Positions 17,113 through 28,266 of a stretch of 64,000 nucleotides of DNA are shown here, in pieces. Numbering within the stretch: the stretch's first letter is position 1; the number at the start of each line of letters is the position of its first letter. A program made the position numbers and the translations under genes. A model generated the notes under the pieces. The model was not told where the DNA came from. It did no database searches and worked only from the letters and a program-made list of their open reading frames with translations. Origin of the DNA: G963663315 sp965208975 (GTDB taxonomy: Bacteria; Pseudomonadota; Gammaproteobacteria; Arenicellales; Poriferihabitantaceae); assembly GCA_965208975.1 (NCBI GenBank), contig CBDBQH010000003.1:1798001-1862000 (forward strand), given 5' to 3'.

Positions 17113-20100
17113 GGTTTTGGGGCCGTTTCGCGGGCACCCGGTTTCTTCTTCCCCACTTCCTCTCCACCCTGCTCCTGCTGCCACTACTGGCCGGCTTCAC
17201 CGCCGAAGCCTCTGCCCAGATAGTTGCTGATATTCTAAAGGTCACCGCTACCGTGACCGAAGGCGAGGATGCACAGTTTACAATACATATCTCCGATCCG
17301 GCTCCGACCGAGGGGCTGGTAGTCAACCTGACTGTGACTGAATTACTGGCTGATCACGTCGCGTCGACAGAGGAAGGAAGCCAGAGTATCACCATCCCGG
17401 AAGGTGAAAGGAGCGCCATCTACACCGTCCCCACAGTGAACGACGAGATCGATGAGAGTCCCAGCAACATCCGGCTTCAAGTAGTGAACGGTTCGGGCTA
17501 TACCCCGTCCGGTAGCGCCTCTGATGACATCATCGTCCAGGACAACGACCCCGCCACCCTGTCCATCTCCGCCCCCGCCGACGCCGTTGAGGGCAACAGT
17601 TCGAGTACCGACCGATACTTCCGGATTTCGCTGTCCGAAACCCGCAGCAGCAACATTCTCATTTCCGTCTGTTTCTCTGGCGACGCAACCCGATTCCTCA
17701 GCGGCGCACGGGATACAACGCATGACTATGGAGCCTTGAATACCAATATCGTGGCGGCTGGAACGTGCATCAATACTACGGTCCCCGCCAACACGACCCA
17801 ACTCGATGCAATCGGAGTCCGCGTATATGGCGACACCGTCATCGAAACCGATGAAACCGTCACCGCCACCGTGAGTCTGGTCGGCAGCCCGACGAGTGTG
17901 GTCCTCGGCACAGCCACCGCCACCCACACCATCGAAACCGATGACACCCACCATGTCACGGTAGATGTCACCAACAGTTCAAACAACAAGATTTCGGGCG
18001 CAACCGAAGGGGACAGCGGTCATAATGACTATACCGTCAACCTGCGCATAGATCCCGTATACACTTCCCAATCCATACAGGTTAAATTCTGTCTGGGGGG
18101 TACGGCCGTCCGCGCCACCGATTATGACTTGTTGACCCCGTCCGGGACGGCCATCATCCATGGCTTCGACGCCCAGAACTGCCTGGTTTCACCCGCTCAG
18201 CTCACGATGAACAGCGCCCTCGCCGAGTACACGCTGCGCGTCCAGGGCGATGTGACCATTGAACCGAACGAGACCATCACCTTTCAGGCCTCCGCCCAGT
18301 CCGGCGTCACCCCGGGAGACGTGTCCTTTGGACCCGCCCACACCTTCACCATCCTGACCAATGACACCGTCCCGCTTAGCTTGACCACAGTGGGAGCGAA
18401 CCCCTTTACAGAAGGAGCGGGAAACCTGGCAAGCTCCGTCCGGGTCAGTCTGGGTTCGGCGCGAACCAGCGCTACCCACTACCGCATCTGCTTTGTCTCC
18501 TCCCTGGCGCCAACAGCTTCGGTGCCGAGCTATGACTGGACCCAACTGGGCAATAATGTTCTGGACGCCACCCGCTGTCACGACGGCGTCATCGCCAGCG
18601 AGCAGACCTCCCACGCAACGGGCAATAATTACGTTCGCACCAACAACAAGGTATCAGGCCGAGACAGTTCAATTTTCAATGCCGACAATCCCGATGAGAC
18701 CATTACCATCACCCTGTCACCAGACCCCGACAATCCGCTGCCTTCCGATGTATCCCTGTCCAGTACCGGCAATCCCTACCTGTGGGTCAGTCAGGACGAT
18801 GATCCGACCCGGGTAAGACTCGACCGCCAGGGTTCCGGCAATCTGACCGAAGGCGGTTCCGCCAAAGCCGAGTTCAGGCTGACCCTGGACAACCGGCTTG
18901 ACCACCGGGCGCTGGTGGCCGGTGAACGGGTCGATGTGCCGCTGGTCATCTCCGGTACGGATATTACCGCCGGCGACTACACCTTAACGGAAAAGAGCGG
19001 CACCGATCTGAATACCGGCGTATCGATCACCGGCGCCAATACCCTGACCCCGGTCGTGATATTACAAGGCGCTGGCGCCCGGATAGCCACGCTGGAACTG
19101 ACGCCAACCGATGATACAGACATCGAAAGTACCGAAACCCTGCGCGTGGAACTGGGACCGGACGGTACGGGCGCCAATGGCTTCGGTCATTCGAGCCGGG
19201 GAACCACAGTGCGCGGCGGCGCGGCGCGAAGCGACCGCACACTCACCCATCACTTTGAGGTAGATATTGCTGATAATGACCAGGCATCGGTGATTACCAT
19301 TGCCCGCGCTTCCGCCGCCTCGCTGACCGAGGGCAACCAGGCCAGCTTCACGCTCAGCGCCGACCCGCCCCCGGCTTCCTCCCTGACCGTCCAGCTGAAC
19401 ATTACGGACGCCGGCAACGCCGACTTTCTGGCTTCAACGGTTCAGGGCGCCCGCACCGTATCCATTCCGACTTCCGGTTCCACTCCTTATCCACTCTCGA
19501 CTGTGGCTGACACCATTGATGAACCCGGTGGCCCGGTCACGATCACGATTGCCGAGGACACCGCCAATCCGGCCAGATACACCATCAGTGACCCCGCTCC
19601 TTTCGCACAAGTCACTGTCAATGACAACGATGCCACTACGGTGACCCTGACCACGCCGGATACCAGCGCCACCGAAGGCAGCAGTACCGCCACGGCGCAG
19701 ATTCGACTGACCCTGGGACGCGCCTTGCGCGCCGGAGAGATTCTGGCGATTCCGTTACAGTTCAGTGGCGGCGTATTGAACACCGATTTCGGTCTGTATC
19801 TTCCGACTTCAAACGCCATCTCCCTGACCGGCCATACCGTCACCTTCACCGGCAGCGCCGGCGGTTCAGCGACCGTAGCCACTCTCTCTGTACTTGCCAC
19901 AGAAGACGCGGACGCAGACCCTGATTCCATCACCGTCTCGATCCCCGCCACATCGACCGGCAACGCTCCAATACTGACCGCCACCGGAATGGGCGTCAAT
20001 ACCAACACCGCTCCCGCCGCCACCGGCTCGGTCACCGCCAACCACGGCACAATTACCGTCACCGACAATGATACCCGCGGACTGATCCTCACCTCCCCGG

Positions 20101-22994
20101 CCGTCACCGAAGGCGGCAGTGGTACGTATACCGTCGTCCTGGATACCCAACCCAGCGCAGCGGTCACCGTCACCATTACCGCCAACAGTACCGAAGTCAC
20201 CATCGACGGAAGCGACGCCGATACGACCTTTACCAATAGCGAAGACCTGACCTTCACGACTTCCAACTGGAATCAGCCACAAACCGTCACCATCCGGGCG
20301 GCCGAAGATGACGATACCACCCCTGACACCGTCACCCTGAATCATGCTGTATCCGGTGGAGGATACACGGCAACACAAGATGAAGACCTGGAAATCATCA
20401 TTACCGACAACGACAGTCCGGGACTGGTCCTGCCGACGACGCTGAGCGTGAATGAAGGCGCCACCGGCAACTACACCGTTCGCCTGTCCACCCAACCCGG
20501 TGGCGCCGTGACCGTGACCATTGGCGGTCACGCCAATACCGACCTGACCATTGACACCGATTCCGGTACGAACGGGAATCAGGATACCCTGACCTTCCGC
20601 CCGACCGGAGCGAATCTGTGGAGTACCGAACAGATCGTCACCGTCACCGCGGCCTCCGATGGCGACCGCGCCAATGACGCCGTGACGCTGACGCATACCG
20701 CCATCGGCGGAGGATACAATATCACCGGCAATGTCGCGGTCACCATCACCGACACCACCCCGGCTCCGCCTCCCCCTCCGCCTCCGCCCTCCACCGAACC
20801 GGGGACTTTGCCGGAACCTACCCCGACTACACCGGGAGAAACCCCCACAGAGCCGCAACCACCCGAACCGCAACCCGTGATTCCGCTTCTTTCCATTCAG
20901 GCGCAATCCGGCGCCCTGACCGAAGGCTCCGTAGCGACTTTCACGATCACCGCCGAACCGGCGCCGGTTGAACCGATTACCGTTCCACTCACCATTGCCG
21001 CACAGGGCGACTTCACCACCCCGGAGTCCATCGGAGCGAAGCCCCGCATCATTGACCGCGCCATCACTTCCCTGATGATTCCCACCCTCCAGGACTTCAT
21101 CGACGAAGCAGATGGCTCGGTCACCATCACCCTGCAAGCGGCGGACGGCTATAGCCTGTCCCCGAACCCTTTGGCGACGATAGAGATTCACGACGATGAT
21201 ACCGCCGGCATTGCATTGTCCACCCAGGGACTACGCATTGACCAGATCGGAGAAACCGGACAATATACCGTGCAACTGACCAGCGAGCCGCAGGCTCCGG
21301 TGCAGGTGACGGTTCTCCCCTCCACTAATGGCTCTTCCTCAACGCCTGGCGCTTCCCCGACTCTCGCCAGCGCCTCTGTCTCCAGCGCTTCTGTCGCGCA
21401 GGCCGCCACGATGGACGTGGTGAGCGCCACGCCCTCTACGCTGACCTTTGTGCCGGACCACTGGAATATCCCGCAAACCGTCACCCTGACCGCGCAGCGG
21501 GAAGGCCGCATGAGCCTGAGGCACCGCGTCACATCACAAGACCCGAACTATCATACGCTCCCGGCCATGGAAGCCACCGCCGGACCACTGGCGGTTCTCG
21601 TCGGCGAAGACCTGACCGCCGTAGCCTTGCCCTGGCAGACACGATTCGCTCGCACTTCAGCCGGACACGTATTAGACAGCATCTCCCAACGCATTCAATC
21701 CACTCCCACCCCCGGACTGTCCGCCCGACTGGCTGGCTATCGCATGGATACCACCCCGCAAGAAATACAATCCTGGACACAGCCCCCCAACTCCATCGCC
21801 AGACCGCACAGCCGCGCCGTCACCCTGTCTGAACTGCTGTCTGATTCGTCGATGTCGTGGAGCGCCGCGCAAACCGATGGTTCCATCGCTTCCCTGTGGG
21901 CACAGGGCGCCTTCTCCGAGTTTGACGGCCAGAGTGGAGAAACCACCCTCAATGGAGAAGTCCTCACCACCCTGCTCGGAGTCGATCAAACCCATACCCA
22001 CGGACAACGCGGACTGGTTCTGTCGTATAGTCAGGCAGAAGGACAATACCAGACGAAAAACAAAGGAGAGATTGAATCAGAACAGACCCTGTTGACTCCG
22101 TGGATGTCCCGGCAAGTGAATGACCGCATGACGCTGTGGGGCGCGTTGGGTTATGGTACGGGAGACCTCACCCTCCAAAGAAGCGAAAGGGAAGACCTCA
22201 CTACGGATACCCATACCGCCTTTGTGGCCCTGGGCAGTGACGCCATCCTCCGGGAAGAAACCCATCGTACCTTATCGATCGTCACCGATGCGCTGTGGTT
22301 GAGAACCCGTACCGAGGCGGTCACAGACGGACTGGAACTGAACCATGCCACGGCGCATGCTTCAAGGATGCGGGTGGGAATCAAAGGCAGTGGGCGTATC
22401 CCCGCAATCCCCGGAATCCCCCGATTCACTGCGGTACAGGCGCTGAAGATGAATTGGGAATCCGCATTGCGTCATGACGGTGGAGACGCTGAAAGTGGAT
22501 TCGGTGTGGAAGTCGGGGGCGGAGTCCAATGGACCGATTCCCGGCGCGGACTAAACCTTCAAATCAATGGCCGAAGTCTGATTACCCATCATGATTCAGA
22601 TATAAAGGATCGGGGTCTCTCCCTGTCCATGGGATTTAATCCGTCTCCGGCTGAGCAAGGATTTACCTTCACCCTGAAACAGGATTGGGGTACGGTGTCT
22701 TCGGGCCGGGAGCGATTATTGACCGCGGAATCCCTGGAACCGGCGCAATCCGCTACGGAGCAACGATTCAAAGCGCAAGCGGGGGTTGGCTTTACCATCG
22801 GCGATGGACGCTATATCGCCCGTCCACATCTGGGGGTGGGTCTGTACGCCAAAGAGCGAGAAACCACACTCGGCTGGCGACTGCAATCCACTATCGGCAG
22901 AAGTGAGCGGACATTGGGGTTGAAACTCACCCGGCATGAGAATGACAACCAATCCGAACATCGCATGAAAGTGGAAGCGGGGGTTCGGTGGTGA
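17106..22994 (+). CDS. Large Calx-beta-repeat surface protein with C-terminal autotransporter-like beta-barrel
   Basis: From ATG 17106 this gene encodes about 1962 residues. Residues 1-37 are a signal peptide (RFLLPHFLSTLLLLPLLAGF, cleavage expected after AEASA). The passenger (about 40-1215) is built from Calx-beta-like repeats with recurring TEG (as in VTEGEDAQFTI, LTEGNQASFTL) and DND motifs, which in this family bind calcium. A Pro-rich linker at about 1218-1258 (PPPPPPPPSTEPGTLPEPTP) is followed by another repeat pair. From about 1578 the sequence alternates polar and hydrophobic residues like a 12-14 strand barrel and ends in aromatic Trp, as outer-membrane proteins do. The protein is low in cysteine and free of frameshifts. 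The start codon lies in the arm of a palindromic repeat, with no good ribosome site. Function (adhesin or similar) is inferred. Confidence 0.85.
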
Positions 22995-23570
22995 CAGGAT
23001 TCCCGCGAAGCGGGAATACCCCACCGAATCCGTAAAATACCCCCCACCCAATCCGCTTTGCGGATTGGACTCCCCGGTCTGCGGGGGGAGTGATTGCGCC
23101 TGCCGTTATCGTAGGGGAGGGTCTTGTACCCTCCCGCAACCGCCGGAACAGGGTTCAAACGATAGCGGGCACCCACAAGGGGCGCCCCCCCGATCAAGCC
23201 GGGGGCAGGCTCTACGCATCGGTAATTACAGATTCCATCTAGTCGTGGATTCCCGTCTGCACGGGAATGACGGGTGGGCGGTGGTGACAGGATTCCCGAC
23301 CGTTATCGTAGGGGAGGGTCTTGTGCCCTCCCGCAACCGCCAGAACAGGGTTCAACGATAGCGGACAGGCACAAGACCTGTCCCTACGCATCGGTAATAC
23401 AGATTCCATGAGGTCGTGGATTCCCGTTTTCACGGGAATGACGGGTGGGGCGGGAATGACGGCGGGGGCGTTTGATTACGGTTGTGCCCGCCACCGAATC
23501 CGTAAAATACCCCCCATCACATCCGCTTGCGCGGAATGTGATTCCCCCTCAAGGGGGGAATGAGAGAAGG
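22995..23570. repeat. Intergenic repeat cluster between the two surface-protein genes
   Basis: This gene-free stretch of nearly 600 bp is almost wholly made of the dispersed repeats. A unit starting CGTTATCGTAGGGGAGGGTC occurs twice (23105-23170 and 23292-23360) with over 60 nearly identical bases. GATTCCCG hairpins lie at 23000, 23250 and 23418. The composite unit with CCCCCCATCACATCCGCTTG occurs near 23510 and again at 25716. No coding potential, promoter or terminator stands out apart from these hairpins, any of which could stop transcription from the upstream gene. Confidence 0.85.
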
Positions 23571-23589
23571 CCCCGGTCACCGTCAGGCG

Positions 23590-25484
23590 CTATTGCTTCT
23601 GCGTTCCGAACGAGCCCTGCACATCGTAATCACCCTCTCCCTGATCAGAGACTACGCGGAATGTCCCCAACGCACTGCCCGGCGCATTGCCGCCATCGGG
23701 CTGGTAGAACTGGCCTTGTAACGCCGACTGCGACTGGTCTGCGGCGTTGCCGGGGTTGTAACCCGCCTCAGTCCACGGATTATTACAGGGTGGATTAGCG
23801 TTACGATTCTGGCAATTTCCGGTTGCTCGCCCGCCACCAGTTCTGGTACGGCTCGGGTTGAATCGGGAGAAAACTCCCGGGTGGGCTTCTTTCAGATGCC
23901 CTGCAAACCTTACATCTCCCGCTGCCTCCGCTTCGGCGACCGTGTATCTCTCGGTGGGTTTCCACTCGGACGTGAAGGAGCCGTTGGCATTGATCAGCGC
24001 GTTATAAAACTCAATACTACCCGGCCCGGTTTTCAGCCACTTTTTAAGAAGGCCATTTCCTCCGTCGGGACGTTGATAGTAGTTCGTGCTGTGACCGGCG
24101 CTAGAGTCAATATCCACCCGGCCGTTGAGCCTCATCGTATTAAAGTTCGCCGTCAAGGTTGTCGGGGCGCCTTCGAAGGTGCTGACACGCTGGGAGCCGT
24201 CTTCATTCCACTTCATGATACCGACGGCTAACCCGTTATAAGTCGCTGTGCCTTGTAAGCCGGATACAGGCGCCGGGTCGGAGCCAGCGGCGAAAATCCG
24301 GTACTTGATGTTGGTCGGTTTGGCTAACCAGTTGGCGGCGCTATCCGCCACCATGTCGTATTCCAGCCAGTAGCCGAAGGAGCGGTAGTTGTTGTCGCCG
24401 CTGTCCTTCTTCGCGGCAACGAACCAGCGGTTGATGCCTGACTTGTAGGAGTTCGTGTAGGTATGGTTCTGGACTCGCTTCGTGCGCCGGGGATCATTGG
24501 GTTCACAGGGCGGACTCGCTATACACGCCGCTGTCCCCACCGGATCCGGAACCACACTATACGTTGTAGTAACATCAACATCGTACCAGTGCGATATCGG
24601 TCGAAGCAGAGACTCGCCAGTCGGCACAGGGTTGTAGCTATCTTTTCCGAAGCGCGAGATGCTCCAGTCATTGAACGTCCCGCCACGAACAATGATCTGT
24701 TCGTCGCGACCGACGAGCAGGACACCACGACTAGGTCTACAGTTGTTACTACCCTGATTCGTCTCACACGATACTTGTAATGGTACTTCAATACCCTTGA
24801 TGACGACGTGGCATCGCCCGGGCGCGGTACACCGTACTGGTACTTCATAGGTCATACTATGAGTGAGAGCTTCTCTGGGTGTACCCGAGCAACCCCCGGA
24901 TACGCAGAGTCCCCGGGAGAATGTGCCGTCTGCGTTAAAAGTCACTGCCTGGCCATTGTTAGAGACACGCAGCGACACCCCAGTAGCCGTAGGCGACTCC
25001 TGCATAAAAGATTGCAACGGAATGATGTTACCAGCAAACAACTGCCCGGTCTGCACCGGGGTTTGTGTTTGCTCTGTTGGTGACTGATCTGTTTGCGGTT
25101 CGGTCGGTTGATCTGTTTGCGGGTCTGCCGGTTGTTGGTCTGTTTGCGGCGGGTCTTGCGTCTGTTCTGTTTGCGGCTCTGTCGATGGTTCAATCGAACT
25201 CAATAGCGGGACTACCTGGATGCCCGAGTTGTCGTTTGTGATCGTTTGTGTCCGGGTTGAAGGGGCGCCCGCCGGTGCGCCGGATTCGCTGTCGGTTGAG
25301 CTGGCCGGGGCTGCGGGGCTGTCTGCGGAAGTCTTGCCGGAGGAGGTCTTCTTGAGGATGTTTGTGGCAGGGTCGCTGGTGGATGGCGCGGCGTTAATCG
25401 CTAGCCCCCCCCCCCGCAGGCTGCCAGAAATAATGGCATCACTAAAAACAGGAACTGTTGACTGATATTTTTACTTAATTTCAT
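23590..25484 (-). CDS. TbpB-like surface lipoprotein, phase-variable and out of frame in this sequence
   Basis: ATG at 25484 begins a lipoprotein signal peptide with lipobox LAAC (Cys23), followed at once by 11 G. With 11 G the frame ends at TAG after four glycines. With 9 or 12 G it continues into a long open frame of about 630 residues in total. That frame holds a low-complexity Pro/Thr/Gln linker (repeats such as PQTDQQPADPQTDQPTEPQT), a beta-rich region with several Cys, and the C-terminal motif ALQGQFYQPDGGNAPGSALG, with GSFGTQKQ at the end, the TbpB-type beta-barrel terminus. Such lipoproteins (TbpB, fHbp, HpuA) are surface-exposed ligand binders. The ligand is unknown. An assembly error in the G run is the alternative to a true OFF state. 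Confidence 0.82.
25405..25415. repeat. Poly-G (11) tract in the lipoprotein signal/mature junction
   Basis: Eleven consecutive C on the plus strand (G on the coding strand) follow codon 23 (the lipobox Cys) of the TbpB-like gene. The position, just after the lipid-anchored Cys, is the same as in known Neisseria poly-G switched lipoproteins. The reading frame is restored by gain of one or loss of two G. Confidence 0.95.
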
Positions 25485-25559
25485 GATTCTGACCCTCATT
25501 GAACACCACTATGCGGGAAAGGTAACAGGTTGTTGTTGTTGATGTCAACACCCCCCACC

Positions 25560-25800
25560 TTAATTGTTGCCTCGTGTCAACGATAGCGGACAGGCACAAG
25601 ACCTGTCCCTACGCATCGGTAATTACAGATTCCGTATAGTCGTGGATTCCCGCTTTCACGGGAATGACGGGTGGGGCGTTTGATTGCGGTTGCGCCCCAC
25701 CGAATCCGTAAAATACCCCCCATCACATCCGCTTGCGCGGAATGTGATTCCCCGGTCTGCGGGGGGAATGATTGCCCCCGTCGTCGTAGGGGAGGGTCTC
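25560..25800. repeat. Dispersed palindromic repeats upstream of the lipoprotein gene
   Basis: The gap 25485-25833 contains a unit beginning GTCAACGATAGCGGACAGGC (25577), also found from 23354, followed by GATTCCCGCTTTCACGGGAATG and the composite CCCCCCATCACATCCGCTTG unit from 25716. The lipoprotein promoter should lie in the AT-richer 25490-25570 part, but no box pair is convincing. Confidence 0.8.
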
Positions 25801-25833
25801 CGTGCCGTCCCGTTTCTGTATATGCACCTGAAG

Positions 25834-26490
25834 TCAGTCATTGTCATTCAGTCCGGCTCCCGCCCCGGATAATCGGGAGCTTTCAGTGGATTCGACATAG
25901 GTCAGCCAGGCCCGGTTCTCGAGTTTTTCCCAAGCCCCGGCATTTACCCGTGTATCACCGACTTGCGGATAGCGGGCACTCCCGTGTTCAGGGTCAAACC
26001 GGGTTTTTCCACAGGTCAATCGATCTGTCTGGTTCGTGTACAGGGCGCCTTCGTCACCGATGATGGTGAGGCGGTCATGGCAAATCGACAAGCTGATTGA
26101 AGACCAGCCCAGGATTACCGATTGCTCCGGGTTCAGTAGGGTTTGGCCGACATACCCTGCAACCAGTATCGGGCAGGCGATTTCGCAGGTCTTGACACCG
26201 CACTCCGGCAACATCCCCATGCAATCACTCAAGGCCAGTCCGGTCATGATCGGGCTCAACACATTGTGCGGTCCCCGCCAGACCCCTGCCAGCGACCGTG
26301 GCGCATAGTCACCAGGGCGCTGATGGTCGAACCTTTCCAGCAGCGCAATCAGACTCGAAACGCCATCGAACTGAAACGCATGCAGCCAGCGGATAGCGCG
26401 GCCTGTATCATCGGCAACCCCCCAGGGTAACCCGCTCCCTCTGGCCGCTTTTCGGCAAGTCTGCTCGATTTCATTCAACGAACGTTTCAT
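25834..26490 (-). CDS. DUF3726-like protein of unknown function
   Basis: This 218-residue protein starts MKRSLNEIEQTCRKAARGSG, a pattern I associate with the DUF3726 family (SLNEIE..ARKAARGAG, then a WG...GRA..WL block; here WGVADDTGRAIRWL). No catalytic motif, signal peptide or membrane segment is evident. Its ATG overlaps the stop of the upstream 564-residue gene by one base (TGATG), so the two are translationally coupled and probably act together. The 3' end runs almost to a palindromic repeat cluster. Function is not known; the family name comes from memory of the pattern and is not certain. Confidence 0.7.
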   Translation of the reverse strand: MKRSLNEIEQTCRKAARGSGLPWGVADDTGRAIRWLHAFQFDGVSSLIALLERFDHQRPGDYAPRSLAGVWRGPHNVLSPIMTGLALSDCMGMLPECGVKTCEIACPILVAGYVGQTLLNPEQSVILGWSSISLSICHDRLTIIGDEGALYTNQTDRLTCGKTRFDPEHGSARYPQVGDTRVNAGAWEKLENRAWLTYVESTESSRLSGAGAGLNDND

Positions 26491-28184
26491 CAATCAGGCA
26501 GCGGCGGATAGATCCAGTCATCCCCTCCGTATTCTCCAATCTCGTCCGGGAACGGGGCGTGTTGATACATATTGATTCGTATCCAGCGATCGGATTTCGG
26601 GTCGAATTTGTTGGCCCCGAAGAACGAAAGTTTGCAGCGGAGCAGGTCTATCGGCATCAGTTCATCGGAGATCAGATTATCCCGTATCTCGGCATAGTCC
26701 AGCCGATCCGCTATCTGGATTCTGCGTACACTGTGCCGATGATGCGGATGGTTGAGCAGGAATCCGGCCAGTTTTTCCTTGCCCTGATTCTGTGCGGAGA
26801 TTTTTTTCAGATCTTCATACAAGCCCCGAACGTCCCGTCCATAAGCAAGCGGGTGCTCCTTCCCGGCTCCCGGCTCTGTGTGGCGTTGTCCGAGTCTGGG
26901 TTCGAGTTTCTCTTGCGAGTAATACCAGAACCGGGCGGACTGTTCCGGCTCCGAATAATCAACCGGCAGCGCCCAGGCGTATTTCTGCTCAATCACGTCA
27001 ATGGCTTCGGCAACGGTCTGGCTACCGTCAATCGGGAAATACCGTGCCTCGTCAACGGCCATGTCAGAGCCAAGATCATCTACCTGTTCACCATGGGGTT
27101 CAATCACCAGAGTGACGATGAGTTCCTGTCCCTCCACAGACAAGGCCTGCTCCGACCACGTCACCAGAGCATCCCAGGGATATGACATGGACAGCCGCGG
27201 AGATTCTGCATACCGCGTCAATTTCACCAGATCTTCCGCAAGCGCCTGAATCCGCTTGTGCTGTCGCAAATCCCCGGTAACCCAGTCTTTTAGTCCGTAC
27301 TTCATTCGCATGATGAGTTGACCGAACTCCTTGCGCGTCTGAGATGTGCTGTGCGGCAGGCTTCTGACTCTGGCCAGAGCGGATTCCCGGGCCAGCATCC
27401 AGCTATGGATCAGCGCCGGATGAAGAACCAGAAACGGGGCCATTCCGAGTCCGGTTGAGTTGCCAACGCCCAGCCTGCGCCGCAAATCCGGGTGCATCGT
27501 CACGGCATCTTCCCCCCCCCTGACATGGGCAAGGTGTTCCGCAATATCCACGGTAAATCCGCGAATCAGCCAGACCGCGAGCAGCTCAGTATGAAAGGCG
27601 GAGGAAAATTCCGGGCGGTCAGATATCCGCTCACGGTCACTGATTCCGAACTTGCCGTTGCCATACACTGCGGTGGTTCGCATCAGATAACCGACGTTGT
27701 CGATCATTTTCCGGTCGGGCTGGCGGCCCCGCGAAAGCGAATCGACGACATGCTCGAACAATCGCACGCTGCGATTGGCGCGGGCCAGAACCAGCTCGGT
27801 TTGTGAACAATGCCCCGCTTCCTGCTTCGGGACAGCGGCTTTCAGTCTGTCAATATCGGCTGCACCCGGCGCCCCGTCGAACAGTGTGAAAGTAGCGTCC
27901 CATGCGGTGGCGATCACCCGGTCCGACCGCATTTCCGGGGGGAGATCGTTTGCATAACAGATCAGCGAATAGATGCACTCCGGCCCTTCGATCTGATAGA
28001 CCGCGACCCCGATTCCCTTATTGTTGATGTCCCAACAGGTTCGCCAGAAACGCCAGCGCTGGTTGCCGATGGAACGAAGCAGGGCGCGCATGAAACTCAA
28101 CCGGGTCTGGTGAAAACAGCCCATGCGGTCCAGGCGCATGACCTTGTCGGGGTCTCTTAACGAGACCGTGTGATCTGTTGCCAA
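26490..28184 (-). CDS. Conserved protein of unknown function, 564 residues, coupled to DUF3726-like gene
   Basis: I do not recognise a characterised family. The start is TTG at 28184 with a good AAGGAG site six bases ahead. Visible blocks include HQTRLSFMRALLRSIGNQRW near residue 25, PPEMRSDRVIATAWDATFTL near 81, VPKQEAGHCSQTELVLARAN near 114, VGYLMRTTAVYGNGKFGISD near 164 and RLGVGNSTGLGMAPFLVLHP near 236. Their Arg/His/Gly richness looks enzymatic. There is no signal peptide or membrane helix. A run of nine G (27512-27520) lies in frame at about residue 223. It lies downstream of the RNase P RNA gene on the same strand. Confidence 0.8.
   Translation of the reverse strand: MATDHTVSLRDPDKVMRLDRMGCFHQTRLSFMRALLRSIGNQRWRFWRTCWDINNKGIGVAVYQIEGPECIYSLICYANDLPPEMRSDRVIATAWDATFTLFDGAPGAADIDRLKAAVPKQEAGHCSQTELVLARANRSVRLFEHVVDSLSRGRQPDRKMIDNVGYLMRTTAVYGNGKFGISDRERISDRPEFSSAFHTELLAVWLIRGFTVDIAEHLAHVRGGEDAVTMHPDLRRRLGVGNSTGLGMAPFLVLHPALIHSWMLARESALARVRSLPHSTSQTRKEFGQLIMRMKYGLKDWVTGDLRQHKRIQALAEDLVKLTRYAESPRLSMSYPWDALVTWSEQALSVEGQELIVTLVIEPHGEQVDDLGSDMAVDEARYFPIDGSQTVAEAIDVIEQKYAWALPVDYSEPEQSARFWYYSQEKLEPRLGQRHTEPGAGKEHPLAYGRDVRGLYEDLKKISAQNQGKEKLAGFLLNHPHHRHSVRRIQIADRLDYAEIRDNLISDELMPIDLLRCKLSFFGANKFDPKSDRWIRINMYQHAPFPDEIGEYGGDDWIYPPLPD
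27512..27520. repeat. Nine-base G tract inside a coding sequence
   Basis: On the coding (minus) strand the sequence reads AGG GGG GGG GAA and encodes Arg-Gly-Gly-Glu. The frame is intact at nine. Tracts of this length are at the lower end of what slips at measurable rates in other phase-variable bacteria. Confidence 0.8.
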
Positions 28185-28205
28185 TGGTTGCTCCTTGAAA
28201 GCCTG

Positions 28206-28265
28206 CCCCGTCCAGGGCCCTGCCCTCGACCTGATCGAGAGTCAAGGGCAGGGCCCTGGACGGGG
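28206..28265 (-). terminator. 21 bp perfect hairpin directly after rnpB
   Basis: Arms 28206-28226 and 28245-28265 are exact inverted copies (CCCCGTCCAGGGCCCTGCCC core) around an 18-base loop. The hairpin begins one base after the RNase P RNA 3' end, so transcription of rnpB would end or stall here. It lacks the usual U tail on the minus strand (only short T runs follow), so it may act in 3' processing or be one more member of the GC-rich repeat family. Confidence 0.55.
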
Positions 28266-28266
28266 A

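Noticed and set aside
19487..21191. Long antisense open frames (259 and 441 codons) opposite the Calx-beta gene
   Set aside because: They mirror the repetitive Thr/Gly/Asp-rich codons of the sense gene and show no family pattern.
22995..25800. CRISPR array
   Set aside because: The repeats are of mixed type, are themselves palindromic over their whole length, have irregular spacing and no cas genes are near.
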